In this document: one piece after another, positions 1-5,228 of the stretch | How the letters are laid out: the number at the start of each line of letters is the position of its first letter | Position numbering within the stretch: position 1 is the stretch's first letter | Assembly: GCA_023484675.1 (NCBI GenBank) | Contig: JAMDAP010000061.1 | Location: 1 to 5,228, forward strand | DNA from: Bacillota bacterium | Lineage (GTDB): Bacteria; Bacillota_E; Symbiobacteriia; JAMDAP01 | Direction: 5' to 3' | DNA length: 5,228 nt | Position numbers and translations under genes: made by a program | The notes under the pieces: model-generated | Database searches by the model: none | What the model was told of the DNA's origin: nothing | Seen by the model: only the letters and a program-made list of their open reading frames with translations

Positions 1-1501
1 CGTTGTAAGCCCCGGCCATCATCAGGCCGAGCCGCTGCACATCCGCCTCGGCCCGATTCATGATTCCGACGATCCGGCCCTCATACATCACGGCGATCCG
101 GTCGCTCAAGGCCAGGATCTCGTCCAACTCGGCCGATATCAGAAGAACCGCACAACCGCGGTCACGAGCCGCCATGACCTCCTGGTGGACAAACTCGGTC
201 GCGCCGATATCGAGGCCCCGAGTTGGATGGACCGCCATGAGGACTTGCGGCTGGTCCTGCATTTCGCGTGCCAGGATCACCTTCTGCTGGTTCCCCCCCG
301 AGAGCTGGCCTACCGGTACCTGCGGACCGGGCGCGCGGATATCGAACCGCTGGATCAGGGCGCGTGCGTGCGCCGCGATGGCGTTCCACCGCAGGTGGCC
401 GCGCGTGGCGAACGGCCGTCGCCAATGGGTATGAAGGACCAGGTTTTCCGCGACGGAGAAGCTCAGCACGAGCCCGGTGCGGTGGCGATCTTCCGGGATG
501 TGGGCCAATCCCGCGGACAGGCGCGGGCCGGGCGATTTGCCCGTCACATCTTTCCCGCAAATCTCCACCCGACCTCCCGTGGGAGTGCGTAATCCGGCAA
601 TCACTTCCGCCAGTTCGGACTGGCCGTTGCCGTCCACTCCGGCGATGCCGAGAACTTCACCCGGCCGCACGGTCAGAGTAACTCCTCGCAATGCCGGCAG
701 TCGCCGGTTGTTCAGGGCGGTCAGATCCGTCACGGCCAGGGCTGGCTCCGGCTCCTCCGCCCGCCGGCTGCGTTCAAACGTGGTGACGACATCCCGTCCC
801 ACCATCAGCCGGGCCAGTTCCTGCTGGGTGGTATCGGCAGTGCGCAAATCGCCGACCACTCTGCCAAGCCGCAGGACGGTAACCCTCTTCGCCACTTTCA
901 TCACTTCGTGGAGCTTGTGAGTGATGAAAATGATCGTCTTGCCCGCCGCGGTCAACCGTTTCAATACCTCGAGTAGCTGATCGACCTCACCCGGCGTGAG
1001 GACGGCCGTGGGCTCATCGAGGATCAGAATGTCCGCTCCCTTGTAAAGTGCTTTGATGATCTCCACTCGTTGCTGTTGGCCGACGGAGAGCTGCCAGATC
1101 CTGGCGTCCGGATCAACCGCCAGACCGTACTCCGCGGCCAGCGAACGGGCCCCCTGACGGGCCTGCTCCAGGTTTACCAGCGGGCCTCCCTGCCCCAGGA
1201 CCAGATTTTCGGCAACGGTAAGCGTCGGGACCAGCATGAAGTGCTGGTGCACCATCCCGATTCCGAGATTGATCGCCTCCCGGGGCGACCCGATCCGAAC
1301 GGGCTTACCCCGCAGGCGAATCTCGCCTTCGTCGGCATGATAGAGGCCATAAAGGATGTTCATCAAAGTGCTCTTGCCCGCCCCGTTCTCCCCGAGCAAC
1401 GCCTGGATCTCTCCGGGTTCGACCGCCAGGTTGACGCCGTCAAGCGCCTTTACGCCGGGAAATTGCTTGGAGATCCCCGATAACCGCAGAAACTCCCCCA
1501 C
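1..1501 (-). CDS. BMP-family (nucleoside-type) ABC importer, double-domain ATP-binding protein, NupO/YufO-like; C-terminal end cut by window
   Basis: Cytoplasmic ATPase that powers the importer encoded just upstream. I translated the frame through 500 codons without a stop; it runs off the left edge. The family is usually slightly over 500 residues, so only a few residues are missing. NBD1 is complete: Walker A GENGAGKST (37-45), Q-loop HQHF (85-88), signature LSVGQQQ (138-144), Walker B ILILDEPT with catalytic Glu163, and H-loop His195. NBD2 is degenerate in the way typical of this family: GVDGNGQSE (288-296) lacks the Walker A lysine, and HPTRGLD (425-431) replaces DEPT. It keeps IPEDRH (335-340) and signature LSGGNQQK (400-407). 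This pattern matches the nucleoside/BMP and sugar double ATPases; the permeases next door decide for BMP. The GTG start at 1501 is set by AAGGAGG 7 nt upstream. It lies 17 nt after permease B, so it is probably cotranscribed. Family is certain; substrate is not. Confidence 0.95.
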   Translation of the reverse strand, partial: MGEFLRLSGISKQFPGVKALDGVNLAVEPGEIQALLGENGAGKSTLMNILYGLYHADEGEIRLRGKPVRIGSPREAINLGIGMVHQHFMLVPTLTVAENLVLGQGGPLVNLEQARQGARSLAAEYGLAVDPDARIWQLSVGQQQRVEIIKALYKGADILILDEPTAVLTPGEVDQLLEVLKRLTAAGKTIIFITHKLHEVMKVAKRVTVLRLGRVVGDLRTADTTQQELARLMVGRDVVTTFERSRRAEEPEPALAVTDLTALNNRRLPALRGVTLTVRPGEVLGIAGVDGNGQSELAEVIAGLRTPTGGRVEICGKDVTGKSPGPRLSAGLAHIPEDRHRTGLVLSFSVAENLVLHTHWRRPFATRGHLRWNAIAAHARALIQRFDIRAPGPQVPVGQLSGGNQQKVILAREMQDQPQVLMAVHPTRGLDIGATEFVHQEVMAARDRGCAVLLISAELDEILALSDRIAVMYEGRIVGIMNRAEADVQRLGLMMAGAYN

Positions 1502-1508
1502 CTCGGCT

Positions 1509-1515
1509 CCTCCTT
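1509..1515 (-). promoter_or_regulatory. Ribosome binding site of the ATPase gene
   Basis: AAGGAGG on the minus strand lies in the 17-nt gap after permease B, 7 nt before a GTG codon. It decides the GTG start at 1501, because no ATG occurs at the N-terminus before the conserved sequence FLRLSGISKQFPG. Confidence 0.8.
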
Positions 1516-1518
1516 CCT

Positions 1519-2472
1519 CTAGCGCCCGTTGCGGGTGTATGGCCGCCCGGAAGCGCTTGGTCCCCGGGAGGGTCCCATGAAGAAGATCAACACAAACAGG
1601 GTCAGGGCATAGGGAAGCATCTGCAGCACCTGGTAGGGTAGACGGACGCCAAAAGCCTGCATGCGGAGTTGAAGCGCCTCACCACCCCCGAACAGCAGTG
1701 CGGCCAGCCCGGTGCCGAGCGGCGTCCACTTACCCACCACGATGGCGGCAAAGGCCACGAACCCGCGGCCCACAGTGATGTTGTCATAGAAGTTGTTGAT
1801 GCCGGTGATGGTGATGGCTGCGCCGCCCAGCCCGGCGAGCAAGCCGCTGATCAGGACGCTCCAGAACCGCACTCTCAGGACGTTTACGCCCACTGAGTCG
1901 ACTGCCCGGGGGTGTTCGCCCACGGCGCGCAGGGTCAATCCCCATGAGGCGCGGTAAAGCAGGAAATGGATCGCCGGGATCAGGAGCAATGCGAAGTAAA
2001 CCAATCCGGTTTGCTGAAAGAAGCCGCGGCCGAAGTACGACATCGCGCTGAGGACCCCGAAGTTGAGCTCTGTGAGACCAGGGCTGGTCTGCTGGTTCAG
2101 CTTCTGTCCAAACAAAATGTGAAAGACGAGGCTGGTCACGCCCAAAGCCAGCATGTTGACGCCCAATGCGCTGACGATCTGGTCGGTCTTCAATTTAATA
2201 CTGAGCACCGCGTGGACCAGTGCCGTGAGAGCTCCGCCCAGAGCGGCAGTGACGAGCCCTAGCAGCGCGCTGCCGCTGTAGAGCGCGCCAATGTAGCCGA
2301 AAAAAGCTCCGGAGAGCATCGAACCTTCCAGGCCCAGGTTGAGCACCCCGGAGACCTCCGAGAAGAGGCCGCCGAGGGCTGCCAACAAGAGCGGTGTGCC
2401 AAGTCGGAGCGTCGCCGCCAGGAAAGCGGGGTCGGCGATAATTGCCCATACGTCACGCAGCACGGCCGACAC
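1519..2472 (-). CDS. BMP-family (nucleoside-type) ABC importer, permease B, NupQ/YufQ-like
   Basis: Integral membrane permease of the branched-chain-amino-acid/ribose-type permease family (BPD_transp_2), pairing with permease A to form the channel. At 317 residues it has the usual length of the shorter permease of the pair. Visible family motifs are GLFSEVSGVLNLGLEGSM (35-52), KLKTDQIVSALGVNMLALG (93-111), the cytoplasmic ATPase-contacting loop GLTLRAVGEHPRAVDSVG (178-195), and near the C-terminus ITVGRGFVAFAAIVVGKWTP. Hydrophobic segments fill most of the remainder. The start is ambiguous. GTG at 2472 overlaps the end of permease A by 20 nt, but the best AGGAGG is only 1 nt away from it (a GGGAGG lies 4 nt away). 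GTG at 2463 (314 residues, 11-nt overlap) sits about 10 nt from AGGAGG. Either overlap implies translational coupling with permease A. The tail after the last helix (GPSRGPSASGRPYTRNGR) is polar and basic, as expected for a cytoplasmic end. Confidence 0.94.
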   Translation of the reverse strand: MSAVLRDVWAIIADPAFLAATLRLGTPLLLAALGGLFSEVSGVLNLGLEGSMLSGAFFGYIGALYSGSALLGLVTAALGGALTALVHAVLSIKLKTDQIVSALGVNMLALGVTSLVFHILFGQKLNQQTSPGLTELNFGVLSAMSYFGRGFFQQTGLVYFALLLIPAIHFLLYRASWGLTLRAVGEHPRAVDSVGVNVLRVRFWSVLISGLLAGLGGAAITITGINNFYDNITVGRGFVAFAAIVVGKWTPLGTGLAALLFGGGEALQLRMQAFGVRLPYQVLQMLPYALTLFVLIFFMGPSRGPSASGRPYTRNGR

Positions 2473-3532
2473 CCCTCCTCCCTTTGAAGATGAACGGCTT
2501 CCACTGGACGTACGAGCCGGCCAGCACGCAGAGGATGACGACCGCCTGAATCACCTGAATCAGCGTGACGGGAATCCCGTTCATGATCTGCATGACATTG
2601 GCGCTGTTGCGGAGAGCCCCGAAGAATAGGCCGGCCAGGACCACGCCGACCGGATTTAGCCGGCCGAGCAGGGCCACGGCGATCGCGTCATAGCCCATGT
2701 CCAGCGCAAAGGTCTCCAGCAAGCGGAAATTCGTGCCGAGCACCATCGAAGACCCGGCAAGTCCGGAAAGACCCCCAGAAATCAACATCGCCACGATGAT
2801 GATCTTGCCGACGGCAATGCCGCCATACCTGGCGGCCTGCGGATTTCCGCCGACCGCCCGCACCTGGTAGCCCAGCACAGTGCGGTCCAGAATCCAGTAT
2901 AGGGCGATCGCCCCGACGATCATCAGAAAGAGGCCGCCGTGCAGTTCCGTCCCCTTCATCAACTGCGGCAACCGGGCGGTCGGGGTGATGAGCTCGGATT
3001 GAGGGTAGTTGGCCGCGGGGTCCTTCATGGGACCATGGAGGAGGTAACTGACGAAGTTGATCGCCAGATAGTTCATCAGGATGGTGAGGATTACTTCATT
3101 GAAGCCCCGCTGGACTTTCAGGGTGCCGGGGATCACCGCGTAAAGTCCGCCCGCCAGGAATCCCGCCAGGAGGGCCAGGGGAAGGTGCACCCAGATACTC
3201 AGTCCAGGGAAACGCGTGCCCACGAGGGTAGCTGCAACCGCTCCCAGGTAGATCTGCCCGGGCCCCCCGATGTTGAACACACCGGCCCGAAACGCAAACG
3301 CGACGCCCAGGGCGGCCAGGGTCAGAGGAACCGCCGTGGCCACGCTGGATGCGATGGTTTCCAGGTTCCCGAATGCTCCCACATAGAGGGACCGAAAGGC
3401 CGCCCAGGGGTCCTTGCCTTCCACCGCGATCAGAACAGCGGCGATGAGCAAGGCGACCAGCACTGAGGCGATGGGCAGAGCCAGGCTCCCCGCCAACCGA
3501 TTCAAAAGTGGTAACCCTCTCTTCTCCGACAT
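2453..3532 (-). CDS. BMP-family (nucleoside-type) ABC importer, permease A, NupP/YufP-like
   Basis: Membrane permease, 359 residues, the longer partner of the pair. It has an N-terminal hydrophobic helix (about 17-37) before the family core. Motifs seen include FNIGGPGQIYLGA (86-98), PGTLKVQRGFNEVILTILMN (135-154), and the ATPase-coupling loop GYQVRAVGGNPQAARYGGI (221-239). Further on are GLSGLAGSSMVLGT and the C-terminal VALLGRLNPVGVVLAGLFFG. These match the YufP/NupP branch of BPD_transp_2 permeases. The frame is open further upstream to 3580, but that extension (MRRDGSRRIPPPRRY) is encoded by the intercistronic hairpin and has no ribosome site. ATG 3532 has GGAGG 6 nt upstream and begins MSEKRG, so I chose it. 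The gene follows the lipoprotein after 68 nt and overlaps permease B, so it belongs to the same operon. Confidence 0.95.
   Translation of the reverse strand: MSEKRGLPLLNRLAGSLALPIASVLVALLIAAVLIAVEGKDPWAAFRSLYVGAFGNLETIASSVATAVPLTLAALGVAFAFRAGVFNIGGPGQIYLGAVAATLVGTRFPGLSIWVHLPLALLAGFLAGGLYAVIPGTLKVQRGFNEVILTILMNYLAINFVSYLLHGPMKDPAANYPQSELITPTARLPQLMKGTELHGGLFLMIVGAIALYWILDRTVLGYQVRAVGGNPQAARYGGIAVGKIIIVAMLISGGLSGLAGSSMVLGTNFRLLETFALDMGYDAIAVALLGRLNPVGVVLAGLFFGALRNSANVMQIMNGIPVTLIQVIQAVVILCVLAGSYVQWKPFIFKGRRGVGRAA
2474..2482 (-). promoter_or_regulatory. Ribosome binding site for permease B, inside the end of permease A
   Basis: The minus strand reads GGGAGGAGG, two overlapping Shine-Dalgarno cores within the last codons of permease A. 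The proximal AGGAGG suits GTG 2463 (about 10 nt) and the distal GGGAGG suits GTG 2472 (4 nt). The site cannot settle which start is used. Confidence 0.6.
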
Positions 3533-3538
3533 GAGGTA

Positions 3539-3543
3539 CCTCC
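3539..3543 (-). promoter_or_regulatory. Ribosome binding site of permease A
   Basis: GGAGG on the minus strand, 6 nt before ATG 3532. It rules out the longer in-frame start at 3580. It lies 8 nt downstream of the base of the intercistronic hairpin, so the hairpin does not cover it. Confidence 0.75.
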
Positions 3544-3551
3544 GTGGTGGG

Positions 3552-3583
3552 GGAATGCGCCGGGAACCATCCCGGCGCATTCC
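3552..3583 (-). repeat. Strong intercistronic hairpin between binding lipoprotein and permease A
   Basis: Perfect inverted repeat: GGAATGCGCCGGGA and its exact complement, 14 bp, around a 4-nt loop (ACCA on the plus strand). It starts 17 nt after the lipoprotein stop codon and ends 8 nt before the permease A ribosome site. On the transcript it is followed by CCCCACCACGG, not a U-tract, so it does not look like an intrinsic terminator. Such hairpins behind binding-protein genes are known to protect the upstream mRNA from 3' decay and raise binding-protein output over permease output. I infer that role here from position and strength alone. Partial attenuation is the alternative. Confidence 0.8.
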
Positions 3584-3600
3584 GGCGGCGTTCTGGCGGG

Positions 3601-4659
3601 TTAGAATTTCAGGTCGAGCTGCAGCTTGCCGTCCTTGTAATCCTTGATGGCCGCGTTCACCTTCTCCTGGACATCCTTGGGCACCAGTTTGTCGTTGAAG
3701 GGGGCCAAAGCCTGAGCGCCGTCTTTCATGCCGAAGTTGTAGACCTTGCCCTCAAGCTTGCCGTCCTTCTTCAGCATGGCCAGTTTGACGTAGAGGGTAG
3801 GCACATCCTGCATGCCGCTGGTCAGCACCGTCTCCGGCGACATTGACATCTGGTCCGTCACCCAGCCGATCGTGTAGGCACGTTTCTCCTTGGCGGCGCC
3901 GAAAACCCCCACGCTGAAGGCATTGCCGAGGTTGAGGAGCACGTCCGCACCTTTGCTGAGAAGTGCCTTGGCGGCCTCGGTCCCCTTCTGGAGATCATCC
4001 CAGGAGCCGACATAGGTCACCTGGACCTGCGCCCTGGGGTTGGCCTTCAGTACACCCTGCTTGAAGGTATCCACGTCTGCAACGACCGCCGGGGCTTCCA
4101 CCGTGCCGATGACGCCGACGGTGTTCGACTTGGTCATGTAGCCCGCTGTCAAGCCCGTGAAGTAGCCGAGCTCTCCAAACCTGAAGTTGGTGGAATCCAG
4201 ATTCGGACCCGTCACGTTACCGTTGACCACGATGAAGGTGGTGTTGGGATAATCCGCCGCTACCTTCTTGAAGACCTCGTTGTACTGGAAGCCATGGCCG
4301 TAGATCAGGTCGTATCCGTTCTTGGCGTAGGTGCGGATCACCTGTTCCTGCTGGGCTACGGAAACCTGGTCGCTGTATGCGGTCTCCGCCCCAAGCTTCT
4401 TCTTGATCTCGTTCAGGCCCTCCAGGGCGCTGGCCGTCCAGCCGCCGTCGTTGACGGTACCCTCCGCCACGAACGCCACCTTCAGCTTCTTCGCGCCGTC
4501 GCCCCCGCCCCCGCCGGATGAACCGCTACTGCTGGCAGAGCCGCTGTTGGAAGAGCTTTGGTTTTTCTTGTCGGCGGAGCCGCAACCGGCCAGGGCAGCC
4601 ATCAGTAGTGAGAACAGCACCAGCGCGGCCACTACTTTGAACCCTCGGCGAATCTTCAT
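3601..4659 (-). CDS. BMP/PnrA-family substrate-binding lipoprotein of ABC importer (probable nucleoside ligand)
   Basis: Extracytoplasmic lipid-anchored receptor of the importer, 352 residues from ATG 4659. The signal peptide MKIRRGFKVVAALVLFSLL leads to lipobox LAGC (Cys26). A low-complexity tether rich in Ser, Gly and Asn follows (about 33-55), then the type I periplasmic-binding fold. Family landmarks are strand KVAFVAEG (60-67), the NDGGW ligand loop (70-74), YDLIYGHGFQY (116-126), FGELGYFTGLTAGYMT (161-176) then TVGVIG, LLNLGN (241-246), and GWVTDQ (265-270), whose Asp269 matches the family's ribose-binding aspartate position. Trp74 stands where PnrA has Phe in its ligand loop. An upstream in-frame ATG at 4680 would add MKGESFR, but that stretch supplies the AAGGGGGAG ribosome site 9 nt before 4659. 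First gene of the importer operon. Purine nucleosides are the best-known ligands of the family; another small ligand is possible. Confidence 0.94.
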   Translation of the reverse strand: MKIRRGFKVVAALVLFSLLMAALAGCGSADKKNQSSSNSGSASSSGSSGGGGGDGAKKLKVAFVAEGTVNDGGWTASALEGLNEIKKKLGAETAYSDQVSVAQQEQVIRTYAKNGYDLIYGHGFQYNEVFKKVAADYPNTTFIVVNGNVTGPNLDSTNFRFGELGYFTGLTAGYMTKSNTVGVIGTVEAPAVVADVDTFKQGVLKANPRAQVQVTYVGSWDDLQKGTEAAKALLSKGADVLLNLGNAFSVGVFGAAKEKRAYTIGWVTDQMSMSPETVLTSGMQDVPTLYVKLAMLKKDGKLEGKVYNFGMKDGAQALAPFNDKLVPKDVQEKVNAAIKDYKDGKLQLDLKF

Positions 4660-4668
4660 TCGGAAACT

Positions 4669-4677
4669 CTCCCCCTT
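4669..4677 (-). promoter_or_regulatory. Ribosome binding site of the binding lipoprotein
   Basis: AAGGGGGAG on the minus strand, 9 nt before ATG 4659. It overlaps the codons that an upstream start at 4680 would use, supporting 4659 and a normal signal-peptide N-terminus. Confidence 0.6.
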
Positions 4678-4758
4678 CATACGGATTGATCCTGGCTCAC
4701 CCCATCTGCGATCCGTTCGATCCCCATCAAAGTAGAGACCACCTCTTGACGGGTTCTT

Positions 4759-4795
4759 CTCGGCCTTTTGACCAGTACCTCCTTTCCGGGCCGAG
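4759..4795 (-). repeat. 7-bp stem enclosing an orphan consensus Shine-Dalgarno
   Basis: CTCGGCC at 4759-4765 is the exact complement of GGCCGAG at 4789-4795, with a 23-nt loop. In the transcript the loop carries AAAGGAGGT (4777-4785), a full anti-Shine-Dalgarno match, yet no ATG, GTG or TTG follows at usable distance; a CTG comes only 1 nt later. It may be the remains of a gene start or a leader structure. A 7-bp stem with this loop could also be chance in GC-rich DNA. Confidence 0.4.
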
Positions 4796-4797
4796 CA

Positions 4798-4815
4798 GGT
4801 TATTGATCAATAGCC
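4798..4815. promoter_or_regulatory. AT-rich palindrome, candidate operator
   Basis: The plus strand reads GGTTATTGATCAATAGCC. The central 12 bp (4801-4812, TATTGATCAATA) is a perfect palindrome, and the flanks extend it to 18 bp with one mismatched pair. It stands out as an AT-rich dyad in GC-rich surroundings and lies about 140-155 nt before the lipoprotein start. A dimeric repressor could bind here. I do not recognise the motif as a known regulator's box. It spans the TGA that ends the truncated E3 frame. Confidence 0.4.
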
Positions 4816-4866
4816 ATGCCCAGGACGTCCCGGGCCGCCGCCGATCACCAGCACCCGGTTGCCCAT
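4807..4866 (-). pseudogene. lpdA: Truncated start of dihydrolipoamide dehydrogenase (E3), 19 codons
   Basis: The 19-residue frame reads MGNRVLVIGGGPGRPGHGY then TGA. The first 13 residues are a classic flavoprotein disulfide reductase start: beta strand plus GGGPG of the FAD-binding Rossmann motif, where full E3 proteins continue with GGY and an alanine-rich helix. Here similarity stops at about base 4828, and none of the three frames beyond resumes an E3-like sequence, so a single frameshift does not explain it. AAGGAG (4875-4880), 8 nt before the ATG, overlaps the acyltransferase stop codon, which is the normal E2-E3 operon arrangement with coupled translation. Intact E3 proteins are about 450-470 residues, so over 95% is missing. 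Identification rests on a short motif plus gene order; another FAD or NAD enzyme is possible. Deletion, insertion or an assembly join could each produce it. Confidence 0.7.
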
Positions 4867-4874
4867 GCCACCAT

Positions 4875-4880
4875 CTCCTT
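4875..4880 (-). promoter_or_regulatory. Ribosome binding site of the truncated E3 gene
   Basis: AAGGAG on the minus strand, overlapping the TAA of the acyltransferase and 8 nt from ATG 4866. Its preservation shows that the E3 gene was originally a translated member of the E2 operon. Confidence 0.7.
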
Positions 4881-5228
4881 ACACGACGAGCCGGCCGGGT
4901 TGCTCGAGAAGCGCCCGAACCGCTGCCAGGAAGCGTGCGCCCGGCGCACCGTCGACCACGCGATGATCGATCGTCAGGCTGAGAATCATCCCGTGGCCCG
5001 GGAGCGCCGTCCCGTTTCGCAGGACGGGCACCTCCCGGATGGCTCCGAGGCCGAGAATAGCGCTCTGGGGCGGGTTGAGGACCGGCGTGAAAGCATCGAT
5101 GCCGTACATGCCGAGGTTGGAGACGGTAAACGTGCCGCCTGCCAGATCATCCTGGGTCAACTTGCCCGCGCGGGCCTTCTCGGACAGTTCTGAGATTACC
5201 CGGTGCAGTTCGGCAAGGCCAAGCTGAT
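4879..5228 (-). CDS. 2-oxo acid dehydrogenase acyltransferase (E2), C-terminal catalytic part; start beyond window
   Basis: Core subunit of a pyruvate-, acetoin- or branched-chain-type 2-oxo acid dehydrogenase complex; it moves the acyl group from lipoyl-lysine to coenzyme A in the cytoplasm. Only the last 115 residues are present and the frame is open across the right edge. They match the end of the catalytic domain: an ELSEKARAGKLTQDDL helix, GGTFTVSNLGMYGIDAFTPV, NPPQSAILGLGAI, and the active-site motif DHRVVDG with the catalytic His at residue 88 and Asp at 92 of the visible part. The protein ends normally in FLAAVRALLEQPGRLVV and TAA. The lipoyl and subunit-binding domains lie outside the window, so the substrate class cannot be told. 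Next downstream is an E3 start, as in standard E1-E2-E3 operons, but that gene is broken. Confidence 0.94.
   Translation of the reverse strand, partial: QLGLAELHRVISELSEKARAGKLTQDDLAGGTFTVSNLGMYGIDAFTPVLNPPQSAILGLGAIREVPVLRNGTALPGHGMILSLTIDHRVVDGAPGARFLAAVRALLEQPGRLVV

Larger units (their letters stand above)
4660..4806 (-). other. Intergenic region upstream of the importer operon, no gene recognised
   Basis: This 147-nt stretch separates the truncated E3 start from the lipoprotein gene. I see no convincing -35/-10 pair on the minus strand (TACTTT near 4732 lacks a partner) and no intrinsic terminator. It holds the edge of the AT-rich palindrome, a 7-bp stem with a Shine-Dalgarno in its loop, and an open frame of 32 sense codons from 4775 to 4677 without an accepted start codon. 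That frame ends in a TGA overlapping ATG 4680. The importer promoter presumably lies here, unless the operon is read from the acyltransferase transcript. Confidence 0.5.

Noticed and set aside
293..299. Run of seven C as possible frameshift site in the ATPase
   Set aside because: The run encodes the two glycines of the LSGGNQQK signature and the frame is correct on both sides.
162..560. 132-codon minus-strand frame inside the ATPase gene
   Set aside because: Same strand but a different frame from the ATPase, which reads through with NBD2 motifs. The alternative product is low-complexity Arg, Pro and Gly.
2939..3466. 175-codon open frame on the plus strand
   Set aside because: It is antisense to permease A, whose motifs are intact over the same bases. 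Its translation is rich in Gln, Gly, Arg and His without recognisable domains, as expected of a shadow frame in GC-rich DNA.
3552..3583. Intercistronic hairpin as an intrinsic terminator
   Set aside because: The transcript continues with CCCCACCACGG rather than a U-tract, and the downstream genes belong to the same importer.
4706..4728. tRNA T-arm-like string GTTCGATCC on the plus strand
   Set aside because: The flanking bases do not form the five-pair stem and no acceptor or anticodon arms surround it.
4813..4870. Seven-base direct repeat CCATGCC on either side of the E3 stump as possible recombination microhomology
   Set aside because: Seven bases in GC-rich DNA is weak, and the copies flank the preserved E3 start rather than the breakpoint near 4828.
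4686..4982. Plus-strand frame of 98 codons across the intergenic region
   Set aside because: It runs antisense to the E3 start and the E2 end, has no ribosome site that I can see, and resembles no protein I know.

Overview
The window is GC-rich and every supported gene lies on the minus strand, so transcription runs from high to low coordinates. Strong AGGAGG-type ribosome binding sites, GTG starts, and a lipoprotein with a lipobox followed by a Ser/Gly tether suggest a GC-rich Gram-positive, most likely a Bacillota/Clostridia-type lineage. That placement is an inference from style, not from any marker gene.

In transcription order: (1) 5228-4879 is the C-terminal third of a lipoate-dependent 2-oxo acid dehydrogenase acyltransferase (E2), cut by the window edge, with its HxxxDG active site intact. 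(2) Twelve bases further, at 4866-4807, is a properly initiated start of a dihydrolipoamide dehydrogenase (E3). It matches the family only through the first glycine-rich FAD motif, then runs into unrelated sequence and stops after 19 codons. (3) 4806-4660 is an intergenic stretch with a near-perfect 18-bp AT-rich palindrome, an orphan consensus Shine-Dalgarno inside a potential hairpin, and a short open frame, but no recognisable promoter. (4) 4659 down to the left edge is a four-gene ABC importer of the BMP/PnrA (nucleoside-type) family: binding lipoprotein, permease A (NupP/YufP-like), permease B (NupQ/YufQ-like), and a double-domain ATPase (NupO/YufO-like) that lacks only its last few residues at the window edge.

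The importer should work as one complex. The lipoprotein captures the ligand outside the membrane, the two permeases form the channel, and the ATPase drives transport from the cytoplasm. Spacing is tight: 68 nt containing a strong hairpin between lipoprotein and permease A, an 11-20 nt overlap between the permeases, and 17 nt before the ATPase. This indicates one operon with the binding-protein segment set apart by the hairpin. The family's best-known substrates are purine nucleosides, but nothing here fixes the ligand.

No completely new system is evident. The most notable point is the abrupt break in the E3 gene, which places the transporter operon directly behind an amputated 2-oxo acid dehydrogenase operon. 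It is either a genuine rearrangement scar or an assembly junction.
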